From assembly GCA_030248135.1 (NCBI GenBank), contig JASANC010001390.1, positions 1-64,000 of the forward strand: a DNA stretch of 64,000 nucleotides. The letters run 5' to 3'. Origin of the DNA: Theristus sp. LFF4_11 (lineage: Eukaryota > Nematoda > Chromadorea > Monhysterida > Xyalidae). Both the position numbers and the translations under genes were made by a program. Below are positions 10,906 to 24,200 of the stretch, one piece after another. The notes beneath the pieces are model-generated. The model was not told where the DNA came from. It did no database searches and worked only from the letters and a program-made list of their open reading frames with translations. Every line of letters starts with the position of its first letter. Positions within the stretch are counted from its first letter, which is position 1.

Positions 10906-11991
10906 TGACCAACGTATTGTGATTTTGGTCCGACCTTCGCGGCTTATGTAAAAGTCAGAATATTATCTAAAAATGCGGGAGACGCATATAAAAGGAGGAA
11001 TATGACCTTGTGTAAGCAGTGAAAAACTTGGCTCGACAACGCTTTTCAAGTCTCTGATGTGGTACACACGGATACAAGTACATAAGAGTCATATTTTTGC
11101 GCCGTTTATTTTTTATTTCGGTTGCAAGTGGCAACCCTCGTACATTATAGACAAATGACACTTTCACATTTGTTTTTTTTCTAGCATTTAGCGACCACTA
11201 AAACCACTAAAATAACGATCAGACTTTAGGTCGCTGACACTGGTTTGCACAAAGTGTATCGCAGAGGCGTTGGGGAACGCAAGGTCTCCTTCTGTGGCAA
11301 TGACTCACCGGTTTATCCTCTCACAAGAGTTTGGTAAAAAGGGTGAAAATCAACGAAAGACAACACTTTTTGCACTGGTGCTGCTGTATGCACAGCGGTG
11401 CGTACGTTAGCAACAACAACATTTGTCACCCTCGTGGCCTGGTGGTAGTGCGTTAGACTACAGTCTGTGCGCTCGGGGGATCGAGCCCAGCCGAGGGGTA
11501 TGTAGGCACTTAATGACAGAGAAAACTCGATGGGCGCCCTACTCAATGGCGTTCTGTACGCTTCTCTGGGTTAGCCCTGGCTGAAAACATCGCCTAAAAA
11601 TCCCAACAAAACAACAACAACAACAACGATAAAGCTACATGCAGCAATATTTTGCAATTTCTGATGTTTCTGTTTTTGCACAGAATTTACAGAATATCGC
11701 ACATGGTGTGATTTTAGACTAAACTGAAGAGGACAATTGAAAAATAACTTCAACGTTTTTACGCTTTTCAGCAAGCTTTTAAACAACAAACGCGGCGCAA
11801 AAATATAACTCTTATGTACTTGTATCCGTGTGTACCACATCAGAGACTTGAAAAGCGTTGTCGAGCCAAGTTTTTCACTGCTTACACAAGGTCATATTCC
11901 TCCTTTTATATGCGTCTCCCGCATTTTTAGATAATATTCTGACTTTTACATAAGCCGCGAAGGTCGGACCAAAATCACAATACGTTGGTCA
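10906..11991. repeat. Long inverted repeat with 199-bp arms, 688-bp loop
   Basis: The left arm 10906-11104 and right arm 11793-11991 are reverse complements with one visible mismatch. Both arms carry ATATAAAAGGAGG (TATA-like), pointing into the loop. Arm ends read TGACCAACGTATTG. No flanking direct duplication was seen. The loop carries a SINE (11428-11628). It could be a foldback transposon or a source of hairpin RNA; the sequence does not decide. Confidence 0.9.
11428..11628 (+). mobile_element. tRNA-derived SINE with (CAA)n tail, copy 1
   Basis: TGGCCTGGTGGTAGTGCG fits a pol III A box, and GGGGGATCGAGCCC fits a B box about 35 nt further on. The body continues with AAAACTCGATGGGCGCCCTA, CTCAATGGCGTTCT and CCTAAAAATCCC and ends in CAACAAAACAACAACAAC. 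Two other copies, at 54338-54492 and 41996-42190, share head, body and polarity, so this is a dispersed family and not a tRNA gene. Confidence 0.8.
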
Positions 11992-12345
11992 TTAGCGGCT
12001 ATAAAGTCAAAGCGATAGTAGAAAGCACTATTAGCGGTCTATGGTGTCAGCGCTATATTGTCGAAGAATGATACAAATCAGTTGAACAGGCAATTATCGT
12101 TGTTTTACGTATTAGATAAAAGAATGCGATAAGTTAAAACGGTTATCTTCAAATTAATTGAATTATACTATAACAAATTCTGATGTGATACCATGAAATC
12201 GCGTTTATGAAAGTTATTTCCCTAGAGCAGGATTATCATCCATCGTTAATTCACTCACCAGTTCCACATAAGACAGCGAATAATAGCAGTACATGGGATG
12301 TTACTACTGACTACTGTGCGATCGATTGTTTTCACTGAGAAAAAA

Positions 12346-14060
12346 TCTATAATACTAAGATAGTAACTGTGTATGTAAGTCAGGTCAGGTCAGGTCCGTT
12401 CTGCAACGTTGATTGGCTATTAAAATTCACAAGTTTGAGCCAATTTTGCTATTTAAGTCATCATCAGCTGAATACTCATACTCCATTTTCTAATGACAAT
12501 GCAAAGTTCAATCAAATCGTCATTCCACATGACGTTAGTCATCATGATGCCTTTTGCTCAAGAGCGACAACCAACAAGCGAGACAATCGTAAGAATTGCA
12601 AGGACTCCATTGTAGACGATTGAATTTTTTTTCACAAAAAACGAGTTTTTAAAACAATCGATTGCAAGTTAATCGCTCTTTTCACAAGGTAGACTTTTTA
12701 TAAAGCCGGTGTTTACAACGAGTATTTAGAAAATCGTTGCTTTTTCCTTCAGTTGTTTTTATCATAGAAAATGCGTCACTTAGGATAGAAAAGCTACATA
12801 ACAAAACAAAAGCGACCGTTTTACACAATGGGTACTCAGAAACGTGTTGCTTTTTGTTGCACTCGATCAAAAAGAACTGGCTTCGGTTAGGGTAAGCGGG
12901 AAAAGAAGTAAACATTCAAAACAAAAGCGGGAGCTTTGCTACGGGTATTCAGTAAAATGTTGCTGTTTTGTCATTTCCATTCTATCAAAAATCCTTGGCT
13001 AAGGTTAGGGTTAAAGGGGGTAAGAGTAGTAAACATACTACACAAAAGTGGCCGTTTTGCAGCGAATATTCAGAAAAGTTTTGCATTTTTCGTCATTTAA
13101 ACTTTAAAAGGCTTGGCTTAGGTTAGATTAAGCGGCAAAAAGAAGCAACTTATCAAGACGAAAGTTGGTGTTTTGCAACAATTGTTCTGCCTTTTTGACA
13201 TTTACACTCTAAAAGGCCTGGCTTAGGTTAGGGTAAGCGGGTAAAAAACCATTACCAAGTCAATATCTTAAACTGAAACAAAAACTTAAACCGGTATCAG
13301 TTAATTGTTGCTAATCAAACGACATTGTTTTTTTTTAAATTTTTTGAACAGGAATGGCGATTGAACAACATGTGACGACATTGAGAAGCTAACCAAACAA
13401 GATTTATTTTTGAAACTTTGAGCGGGAATGGCTGTTAATTGTTGCTGATCAAAGGAGAATGTTTTTTGATACTTTAAACGGGAAAAGACAGTGGAATGCA
13501 ACTTATTAGCAAAAAGAATGAAAAGACAAATAAGCGACATTGAAAAGCAAATAAATGCGAGAATTGATTTTGATACTTTAATAGGGAATGGCAGTGGTTT
13601 GTTGCTGATCAAAAAGATTGTTTTTCATATTTTGAATGGCAGTGCAGTTACGATTGTTAGATACAGTGTATCTGTTATTTCTTATGTGTCGCTTTGATTG
13701 ATGCTGAAACAGCGAAAACCAAACCACACAGTAATCAGTGTTATGGTGAGTAAATCAGGTTACGATTGAATCGACAGCAATAAAATCAGCAAAAGCATGT
13801 TGCTTGACAAAAAAACACGGCTTAAACAACAAAAATGCTGTGATTTTCAAAAAAAGTAGAAGCATCGACGGATACGATTGCTTTAAAAGCGAGCGATCAT
13901 TTCTGTGGTAAATCAACAACAGTCGGTTAAAGCAGCTCAAAATCAAATTGCAATGCATTTTGAGTCCGCGTCGTGGGCAAGGTCAAAAGGGAAAACCAAC
14001 TCAAAAATATTAGTTGTATTTATCAGCTAACCGTGCCGTAGGCACGGGTCAATTTGCTAG
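12346..14060 (+). mobile_element. Non-autonomous Helitron, 1.7 kb
   Basis: The 5' end is TCTATAATACTAAGATAG, preceded by A. The 3' end is CCGTGCCGTAGGCACGG (a perfect 7-bp-stem hairpin), then GTCAATTTGCTAG followed by T. A hairpin 10-12 nt before CTRR is the typical Helitron terminator. The interior has GGCTTGGCTTAGGTTAGG words shared with the other Helitrons here. No Rep/helicase reading frame is present. Confidence 0.8.
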
Positions 14061-14161
14061 TATACTACAAGTTTCGAACAACTCTCTCTGCACATCCAAA
14101 CGCGGATCGTTACTTCTTTATTGTTTTCTTTGCATTAATTAAAAGTTAAATAAATTAGGTA

Positions 14162-14613
14162 TACCGTATTACCTCTAATAAACCCCCATGGGGGTTTATT
14201 TCTTCAGCGACTTCTGGGGGTGGGGGTTTATTTTTTTGGGGGGGGCTTTATTTTTGGGGGGAGGGTTTATTTAGAAACCATTTTTAGGAGTGGGCAAAAT
14301 GGCAAAAATACCTTCCATGGCAGGAAGGAAGTCGCAGAAACTTCTATTCTACATAGAAATTTCCTTTTACAACAGCCTTTTGTAATGAAATTACCATTAA
14401 CTCATCCATTTGGGGCCTTTGGTAGCACAATTTCATCATTTTCACTTAACCAGCCACTGAATTCGCTGGGTATGTGTTTCAAACAGGTTTTAATAATCCC
14501 CCATGGGGGATTATTTTGGGGGGGGATTATTTGGAAACTTGTCGAGGGGGTGGGGGTTTATTTTGGGGGGGGGGGTTAATTTTGGGGGGGGGGTTAATAG
14601 AGGTAATACGGTA
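14162..14613. mobile_element. MITE with TA-flanked TIR ACCGTATTACCTCTA, G/T-rich interior
   Basis: TACCGTATTACCTCTAATAA at 14162 mirrors TTAATAGAGGTAATACGGTA ending at 14613. The outermost TA on each side fits a Tc1/mariner-type TA duplication. The interior has repeated GGGGGTTTATTT blocks. No transposase is encoded. Confidence 0.75.
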
Positions 14614-16032
14614 AGTTAAATTTTCACTTTATGTACCTTCTATGAGGCACGCTAGATGCAGAACAATTTAAAATTCGTCACTCTTTACTTGATCTGCACT
14701 GAGAATATGCGACACCACAAAATTATGTGTGTTGTAAAGTGCCATTGTTTCTCATACATCCAGCTGTTATGTTGCAAAGTTTCGCGCATTAGACACGTTC
14801 GTTGCACAGGTCGACATCATCATTAGTGTTATGCATGTCACCATTATTTTTTTAAATCAATTATGATGATTTAGAAACTTTTCGAGAAACACATATGTAC
14901 ATAAAAAACAACAGTTGCAATGTTAGAAGTTGCACGTTGTAAAAAATGATCCATATTTTATGCTGACCTTAGTGCGGGCAAACTTGCAACATGCAAACAC
15001 AGTCCGTTAAACGACGTGAAATGTATCAAGATTAACCATAATAAAATCGCGGTTACTTTTTTGTCGGTCGAACTATTTACGTGAATATGAACGCGGACAC
15101 GCAAAACAAAATAAAGCCCGTGAATATGCACATGTTTGTGCACAGTTCGTACAGATGCACATGTTCGTGCACCTATTGATTCACATTCATAAACCTGTGC
15201 ACCAAGCAAAAACAAACTTTTTTCTGAAACAATGGGTAGCTGTGTAGCCCTTTCTTTGTTTCTGAAAATTGAAGTGCATCTGAATTGATAAGTGAATGGG
15301 ATTGTGCATCTGGAGCAATATGTGCACCTACATGTGCACGCACATTTGCACCTACATGTGCACAATTTTTCTGCGTTGATATGATGCAATTGCAGTGTAT
15401 CACGATGATCATGTTTTAAAAGTTTTCAGGCGGAACTATGCGAACAGGCCGATGATCGATCCTTTACTCTAAAAAATAACTGAACAAAAACAGCTTGGAA
15501 AAACGTTTTTTTTTAAAGTTCACATCACACAGACTCGCGTGTTGTGTACACTACGACTACAGTACATTGACAACTATGTGCCGTTTCCTTCCACAGTTGA
15601 CTTTTTATATTTAAAAAATCTCTCAAAACCGAATGAACTACATTATGAACGGATCACATCGCTCGGATATTTCTGTAAACATGCGCTACTTAGACGCGTC
15701 GCGTTTCTTTCTGAGAATATGACCAATGTCGTCGAATTTGTCAAGCATTGCGTAACAAAGGCTTACGTTTGGAACGATTCTTGAACTTTTCCCGAGATCC
15801 CGACTTTTGTCGCAACTATTTTCTTGCGGCCGTCTTGTTGACTATGAAACGACAGTCGGTCTAGGTTGACGTTTTCGCCAAACGTTCAAAAAACTGAAAG
15901 GTTGAAACAAAACGTCGGTGGGTGGTTTGGATTGAAATAGGGTGGGGGAGCTTGCGTTGCGAAAAATCGACAATTTTGGCGCGCTTCGACTGATTAATAG
16001 CCAACCAGTCATCTTTATAAAATAAAGCAACA
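14614..16032. other. Intergenic, upstream of the Hunchback-like gene
   Basis: There is no supported gene. From 15120 to 15365 the words TGCACATGT and GTGCACAT recur on both strands and can form several hairpins. The open frame at 15539-15784 has no recognisable similarity or splice context. The promoter of the gene starting at 16033 should lie in the last few hundred bases, but no motif stands out. Confidence 0.35.
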
Positions 16033-17434
16033 ATGGATGCAAGCGCTCGCGAGTCGCCAGCAATAAACATTCCCGAATCCAACATCAACAACAAAACCAA
16101 CGACTCCAACAACAATAACCTCTCGACGACCTATTCCTGTTCAATGTGCCGCTTCAGCAGCTCGTCCAAGTTTCACTACAATTCGCACATGAACACGCAC
16201 TCCAGTCGTCAGTGTCTGCTGTGCGACTACACGGCGCGAACCGAGGGCCGACTGAGACAGCACATGGCAAGGTCGCATTCGCACGAGGAGTTTGTTGAGT
16301 CAATGGGCCGGTCGGAGGGGGCAGTGCCAGGACGATTGGAGCGTTTTGGTGATTTCGCACCTGTAAGTTACACATTGGGGAGATCGCACGCTTTACTATT
16401 ATCTTTCTTATTAAGCGTGACCCAATATGCGTTTGCACGCACAGATAGAGAAAATGTTTCATGGCTGTGCGGCAATTTGAAATTAACAAAGCGTAACGTA
16501 TTCTGACGGCATATTTGGGCAAGAAATTGACAAAAAAACGAATCCGCATCTTTTCTCACTAAATAAATTTATTTTCTTTCATATTCGAACTATGTTCGGG
16601 CGCAAAACAGCATTTCAGCTGTGCGGCTTTTTCACACATCATTCAACATTACTCCGCCTCCTTCGCACGAAAAAATAATATTATCTTTTCATTTTGGTTC
16701 CGAGACTCAATGCGTTTGCACACGGGGATAGGAAAATGTTTCACGGAATTCAAAATTAGGTTACGGTAGACACTTCGCCGTGTGCTGACGTTTTACGGGT
16801 TTGGTTCGGTTGTGCGGTTTTTCCTCAGCGCGTGAAACTTTTGTGCCTCCGGTTTTCCTGAAACGATAATTGCATTAGTCGCACGTTTGGTAGCAATAGC
16901 ATCTTCTCAGAACAAATTGCAATAACTGAACGACACCGGAGTTAAAGCTGACAGAATCCTACTACATTTGGATTTCCGTTTTTGTTTTAGACACCAACAT
17001 CGACTCGTGACGATGACCTTCTGTTTTTCGCTGAAACCGACGAGTCAACAACGCAGCTGTCGGCAACGACACAGACGCCGCGACAATACAGCTGTAAACA
17101 GTGCGCCCATGTGTCTCCGTCGAAGGACGAATTCTGGTCGCACGCACGCACGCACATCCCGACGGCGAAACAGCTGACCTGTCCGTATTGCGATTTCGTC
17201 ACCGAACACCGCCACCATCTCAACTATCACTTTCGTAATCATTTCGGCGCGAAACCGTTCCAATGCACGAAATGCCGGTACACGTGCGTGAACCAGTCGA
17301 TGTTGAACTCGCACATGAAGTCGCACTCGACTCATTGCCAGTATCGCTGTCGCGACTGTCCGTACGCCACGAAATACCGTAACGGCATCAATTTGCACTC
17401 GAAAAAATACGGTCATCGCACCAATTATGACTGA
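16033..17434 (+). CDS. Hunchback-like C2H2 zinc-finger transcription factor, 2 exons
   Basis: Exons are 16033-16362 (donor GTAAGT) and 16991-17434, joined in phase 0, giving 257 aa. Exon 1 carries two C2H2 fingers (CSMCRF..HMNTH and CLLCDY..HMARSH). Exon 2 carries four in a row. The last three, [27 protein letters not shown] and [23 protein letters not shown], match the middle-finger block of Hunchback, including the diagnostic TCVN.SMLNSH.KSH and DC.YATKY....LH..KYGH strings. Hunchback proteins are nuclear DNA-binding regulators of anterior-posterior patterning and of developmental or neural timing. Insect Hunchback is much longer (over 700 aa) and has a C-terminal Ikaros-type dimerisation finger pair. 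Neither is present before the stop here. The ATG is preceded by AAGCAACA. Either this is a short paralogue or distant exons were missed. Confidence 0.82.
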
Positions 17435-17615
17435 AGAGCAGCTCAATGACACGGCTGGAGTTGTAAATGTTGCCAATGAGTATCAGTGTAGCATTGACAC
17501 AGTGACATTTTTATTTGCAAAAGCGCCGATTTTGATGATTTTTGCTGTTTTGGTTTCCGTCGAATTGAATTTGTAACTAATCGAGCCCGAGCACATGCAT
17601 TATATTTTTTGAACA

Positions 17616-17621
17616 AATAAA
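17616..17621 (+). terminator. Polyadenylation signal AATAAA of the Hunchback-like gene
   Basis: AATAAA lies 182 nt past the stop codon at 17432-17434 and is followed by AT-rich sequence. It is a reasonable 3' end for the transcript. Confidence 0.5.
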
Positions 17622-17634
17622 ACATGCAGTATGA

Positions 17635-18218
17635 TGGTCAAAATAACACAGTTATGGTAATTTCGAACGGAAAATAAGGATTATTAAAAATTAAAAAAAT
17701 CATAAGTGGCTGAACTGCTTTCAGATGAAAGAAAAATTTTGATAACAAAACTTTGTTTTTTTTTTAATTTTTAGTTAAAAAACCTGACTAAGATTTTCTT
17801 AAAGTTTAAAATTTTTAATTAAAATTTTAAAATTTGAAAGTTAAAAAATTTAAAATACGAACGTGCAGTGCATTCATTCATTCCTCTTTTTCCATTCGTT
17901 TTTTTAAAGGAAAAAGCGAAAGGACATTGAGTTGGAATAAATAATGGATGAAGAGCGAGCTTTTATTTTTCAGATTTGAGAAATTGAAAGTGAATAAATT
18001 GTTAGAGTTCAAATTTGAAATTTGGAGGAGAGGAGAAAGAATTGGATTCGATTCGGTCGGTGACCGTTTGGAGAGAGTTGGATTCGGATCGGAGAGATCG
18101 GACAACAGAAGAAGAGTCGAACCCGCACCCGCCAAAGCGGAGTGGAGCAAAACACCAAAAGAAACAGTGCAAAATAGCAAAAAAGAAACAAAAGAATCGA
18201 ATCAGCAAAGAGAGCAAG
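17635..18218 (+). other. AT-rich spacer and probable 5' UTR of LSM14
   Basis: AT-rich spacer runs to about 17990. A purine-rich stretch (18020-18218) then leads into AGAGCAAG-ATG. No separate gene is supported. Confidence 0.35.
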
Positions 18219-21200
18219 ATGCAGCCGGCAGCCGCACAGCAGCAGCAGTCGACGACGACGCCCTACATTGGCAGCAAGATCAGCTTGATTTCGAACGCGG
18301 AAATTCGCTACGAGGGAACGCTGTATGCCGTCAACAAAAAGGAGGCCACCATCGCGTTGGCGAAAGGTTTTTAAAGTTTTTGTTTTTCTTTCTGTTTGTG
18401 TGTATTGTTTTTGCTCCACACCACTCGCGAACACAAGCGCAACGGCCGTGTGGAAAGTTGAATTTTTGATGAGGCGCTGATTTTTGTGGCATTCGAGTGA
18501 CTCAACTTATATCAGCTTTGCTTGAGCACAAAGACCAAACACAGAGCACATGATACACCAATTTGGAATGTGTTCTCTGTTGCGTTTGTGGCCTGTGTGG
18601 CTGGCGTAGAGATGTCAAGAAAAAAAAATTTCTATTTTTTTTCTTTTAAAAAAAAAATTTTTTTTTTAAATTTTTTTTTAAAAATGAAAGTTGTTCAGAA
18701 TTTTTCAGGGAGTCCGAATATCACCATCTGAGGAGCCACCGACTTACCATATGACCCCCACTCATATGGGAGGAGGGTGAAAATTTCAGACTTGGTTTCG
18801 GCGACCCCATTTTCCCACCGACGACATCACGTCTCGTGTTTTGCCTCTCAATTCACCTCAAATAACATGGAAACAAGTTCCACAACAAACCGGTGTGATC
18901 ATGCTGACGACACGAGGCGAAACAGCAACGAGCAACCAACGAAGTTACGCTTGCAGTGGCAGACAGTGCAATTTCCACCTTTCGAGATCCTGAAAAACGA
19001 TGCGTAAATGTGAGTTCTCTGCTTCTATCTCACCTTAGCGACATCGGAATTTGTTGAACTAGCCTTTGCGACGCTCAAGTACTTCAATGCGCGAGTCGAT
19101 CATCACTCACCAAGGCTGAAAACAGTCGATAAATCAATCCAGAATACCACCTGCAGCGTTGAAGACTAAGTGACAAGGTAAAGTCAAAGAAAATTTTTGT
19201 TGAACTTTCGAAAAATTATGCCAAAAACGGCATTTTCAGGGCACATTAAAGAAAAAATTTCAAAAATTTTTAATAAAAAAAACAAAAAAAATGCTCATTT
19301 TTTTTACTTTTTAAAAAAAAAATAAAATAAAACTTTTTTTTTGACCCTTACATCTCTAGGCTGGCGTGTGAGTGCGACGGTGAGTCGGGGTGGAGTGGAA
19401 TGGCTGGTTGGTCACGTCACGTCAAACTCTGCTTCTGGACAATGATGACACTCAAGGGTTTTTTTCACAACTAAACAGGCGTCAGAGACTGGCTAAAAAG
19501 TTTTGGATGACACCTAAAATTCTGGATTTAGGCACCCCCTAAAAATTCTAACGGGAAATGCGTTTTCACAACTTTCCCATTCACTGCAGTGCGTTCATTC
19601 GGCACGGAGGATCGCGCGGTGCCGACCGCAGTGCCCGCACACAACGAGATCTTCGAGTTCATCATCTTCAAGGCGAGCGACATCAAGGATCTGATCGTGT
19701 GCGAGACGCCGCAGCCGGCGCAGCTCTTCACGACCACCGACGATCCGGCGATTGTCACCGTCTCGCAGGTGCCCGGCTTTTTTATTGTCGGAGGCTTTTC
19801 AATTTGCGAAATTTTGTTCGCAGTTTCGATTGTCGTGATCGAATTTTCGCGACCTTCCGATCCGAACAATGTGAACCAGGCGGCTTCTTTGGTCTGAGTG
19901 GGTGACGCAAGAAGACATAGCTTGATTGCTCCGTAGTTCGAGTTGGATTGGGCGGCTGGAATTTGCCCGGCCATTTGCCTACTTGCCGTTGCTGTTTCAT
20001 TTGGTGAGGCTCGTGATTGATCCCTTTTCACGCTTGTCCTTCATTGGTGTTTGATTTCTGCATTTGAATGTCTATGGTATTCTTTTCAGACTCGTGTGCC
20101 CATACCGGACGCTGTGCCAGCAGCCCCACAACAACACAAGACCATTCAACACCAGCAGCCTCCGCTGCCAGTGCAGCAACAACCGCACGGCGCAGTGATG
20201 TCTTGTGCGTCAATCAACTTTTTTTTGTTTTTTTCTTCTTCTGTAGTTGATAATCAACCAAGTTGTAAGATGGTTCTCTGCATTTCGGCCTGGCCAACAT
20301 CATATGCAGAAGAGAGCTGTCCTCATCAATAACGTGCCGCTCTTGAACCACTGTGATAAACATTTGTGAATTGAATTTCTTATGTGGATGAAAAGTGAGA
20401 GTTGAATAGCTATATTAACGTCACATATTTCCTGCTCAACTCCATCATCATACTCGGACCGAAGTAGATCCGGTTTTGCAGTTTACTGATTGGTCGCAAA
20501 ATCACCGAGCCACCGCACAACCCACACCTATTGTTTCTAAGCTCTGCCAATGACGTGGTTGGTTGGTGATACATAGAATACATTCAGTAGCATTTTAACC
20601 ATGCCTTGCGAAAGGCAGTAACCGGATTGACGTTGCAGAAGCGCGAGAAACACTGCGAATAACGAGCTGATTTCGTTAAGACGCATTCATGAAGCACTAT
20701 TTAGTGACGCGCCGCTGTGTTAAAACATAGCTACGCGGTCACTAAATGCTGCTTCATGAATGCCCCTTTATTCATTCTTTACATAGATTCCACGGCAGCC
20801 AGCGCTCGTTTGCCACCACAACACGATCATCATCAACACCAACAAAGCAGCGTGTTCGTGTCGCACGGCGATGGTGATCGCAGCGATCAACCGCAACAGC
20901 AGCTGTCACCAACGCAAACGTACCGCGAGTTCGTGCCGCGCTCTGCCGCTGGCGACTGTCAGCAGCAGCAGCGCAACAACAGGTGGGCAATTATCCTTTC
21001 TTTTTAGTGTGTGACTCGACCGACTGTTTTGTTCATCGCCCAGGATGGGAAAGCTAGTGACGCAATTTGGCCAATCGAGCGGGCTCGGTCGGGTGCGGAC
21101 GCTGTGTAGGAGCTGCGTCGTTGTCCGCACTCGACCGACTCGACGCGCTCTGCGGCAAAGATTCGATTTTGTTAGTTTTGTTTAATCAGAGTAAAGCCGA

Positions 21201-24200
21201 CTCTAATTTTGCTGTTTGTTCTGCTGAACCTTTTCACTTGTGCTGCTGATTCCGAATGACATAAACCTAAAAACAAATCACGCAGGATGACAGTGGAGGC
21301 GACCAACTACAACGCAAGCAGTCGCTGGCCTGCGGTTGGTTCCGATCCGATCATTTTCACATTTTTCAGAGATTACGGTTTTGAGTGTTTTACTGTTTTC
21401 CGTGTGAAAACGTGAATCTCTGGACTCATAACATTGAATTTTGAGACATTCCATTGATCTGTTGAACTTGGCATGTTTATTGAGTTTTGAGCTGAGCGTT
21501 TGACCACTATACCTGCAATTTAGTTTGTTGTATTTTTCAAATTTCATTTATTAAATTTTTTTGTTCAGGCCTCCAGTGGATTTTCATCAAAGCCACCACC
21601 GCCGGAAGCCAATAATAACTTTGCCGGTGATGAAAAATACGGCGGCAGTTTCCAGGCTCACGTATCCGCGTCGCGTGAATTTTATCGCGGAGGTTTCCGC
21701 TGTTTTCCTTGTTTTTTTTACTTTTTTACTCGTTTTCGCTTTGTTTTTAAAAATTGCAATGGGTTCTGCACTGTGTAACAATGCGACAAATTGATTGGTT
21801 GGTCTTGGAGGTTTGCCTGCGGCCTTGCACATCAACTGACTGATGTGCACTGATTGGTCGCATCTCGCATGACCTAGCCAATCAAGCTAGTCAGTTCAAA
21901 TTCGGCCAATCAGTTGTTCACAGACACGAAAAAATCCAGCGATCAAAGAAAATCTCACAATCCAGGGATCACGCAGCGCGGCGGCGGCTTTTCGTCGATG
22001 TCTGGCAGCCAAGGCCGATACACGAACGCGCACGCGGACACCGCAAACGAACCACCGCCGTCCTTGCAACGGGCGTCGCCGTTTCAACCGCGACACACCT
22101 CGCAGAATGCGCCGAACTTCAATCGGTGGAACACCGGTCAGTTTCGTTGCTGTGTTACATTTTTTGAACTGAACCTGTACTGGTTGTGCGAGTGTGGTCT
22201 GGCCGGTAGCGGGTAGACTGCGGAGTTCTTGTTTTGCTTTGTTTTAGAAAACATGCACCTCATCAGATTTTTGTCAGAATGACACCAATTGGAGTCCATA
22301 TTCTACTAAGCAATTTGGCGGTTTCAGTGTGATAGAAAGGCAATCAGGCATTGAGTGGCCATGCAACGTGGGATGTGAAGGGAAACAGCATATTTGTTTC
22401 ACATAAACAAATGCTACCTTTTTTGCGTGTTTTGCTACAGCTGCAGACCATTTCGTGCCACGGGGCGGCGGTGGAAACGCCAGTGGTGCATTTGGAGCGC
22501 GTGGTCGCGGGGGACCGTTCGGTGGTCATGGCGCGTTTAGAGGTAATAAATAATGTCATTTGTGAATAATGTTTTTGGTATTTCTTGATTTTCCACCGGT
22601 TCCAAAAAACCGAATGTACCAAACTCCGGTGGTTTGGTGTAGGGACTTACACGGGAAAGGACAAACGTTAGCTAAAAGGTAAAAACTACGTACTCTTGCC
22701 ACGTGAGCACAGGACAGAGCAGGCCAGGACACCATCGTTGCATGCACATGGGTCTTGCGAATCGAAATTTCGTAGAAAACGAATTGAACGGTTTTGCTTA
22801 TCATGCACGCTTGAAAACCCCTGTTAGTTGCGCGTGGCCACCCGTTGGTACTGTCGGGCTCCTTGAATCCGTGCGCGAAACTGTGGCGCGTGTTTCAACT
22901 GTTTCAAAAGGCCGCAACTGAATGCGCAAGCTTGCAGGCGCGCCTCAGCCGTACAACAACGGCCGACCGGTGGCTGGTGGCGGCGGCACCGGCGGCTGTC
23001 ACCAACAGCGCGGCCAACAGTTCGAGGGCGACTACGACTTTGAGTGCGCGAACGCGGAGTTTGCGCGAACGCTACAGCAGCAGCAGAACGCGCAACGAGA
23101 GCCGACTAGTTCGGACGAGGACGCCACCGGCTGTCACCTGCCGCCAGCTGGTATGGTGGCGCTTTTTGCGGCGCTCGGCCAGTTTATTCTCGAGTCCAGC
23201 TGCTTGTTTTACTGTCGGAAGCTTGATATGGCTCGTCTTTACAAAAGTTTTACTTGGTCTTTCTTTTCTTGACCAGAGACAGCATATCGCAGCAGAGCAA
23301 AACACATTACTTTGGAAAAAAACCAAAATTTTCAGGTGTTCAAGTGGAAGTACCGGAGAGCAACAAAGATGAGGCGGACGCCGACAAGGAGAATGAGCTG
23401 GATTTGGACGGAAACGTGAATGGTGACTCGGACGAACAGCAAAACGTTGGTTTTTCGGTTTTTAAAAGTTCGTTGCAGCCAGTTTTATGAAATCCTTAGT
23501 CAGTAGTCGACCAGTGCTGCACCATTGAGCGCACGACACATTTCAATATCCCTTACAGCACATGGCAGAGCAGCCAATAGGGAACCAGTTCACGTGTAGA
23601 AGAAAAACGGGTGTTTTGGTGTACGGTGTTTCGTGATTTCATTCAAAGCTCAGTAGCTAACAAGCACACTAGCGCGTGTGTCGTTCGTCCCATACCGTCC
23701 GTACGTACACGTTCATGTGTTTGTGTTGCGTTGTGCAGAGTGCGACATCCCATGAAATTAAAAGCACCTTTTCAACCAAGTCAATAAGACAGTCTTGCTG
23801 CATGGTCCATGATACCAGGAAAATCGCAAAAGAATTCGTGCGGCATGGTTCGCTTGGTGAATATACCCGAACAGCGAAACTAAACAACACAAAACTCAAT
23901 TGTTGATTGGTTACAATTTCAGTTGACCGAGACGGCCTACGACAAGAGTCGATCCTTCTTCGACAACATATCGACGAACGTGTTTAGTAGCGGCGGCCGC
24001 AGCCAGCAGCACGCGAATGAGCAACAAACGTACGTGCGCGCGTGTACTGTCGGCATATGTTCTGTTGGAAACGGAGAAATTCGGCGTTTGTTTCAACCGG
24101 TAGTGACCAGAGCTTGCGTAAGAACATTCCGTATGGTTGTTTCAGACAACAAAAAACGCCGGTTTTTAATGCGAACACCAGTATTGGCACCTTTCGCTTC

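Noticed and set aside
11430..11505. tRNA gene on the plus strand
   Set aside because: It is the head of a multi-copy SINE with a downstream body and CAA tail, and a cloverleaf is not preserved.
15539..15784. 81-codon open frame upstream of the Hunchback-like gene
   Set aside because: There is no recognisable domain, no supporting splice sites and no link by phase to exon 1 of the neighbouring gene.
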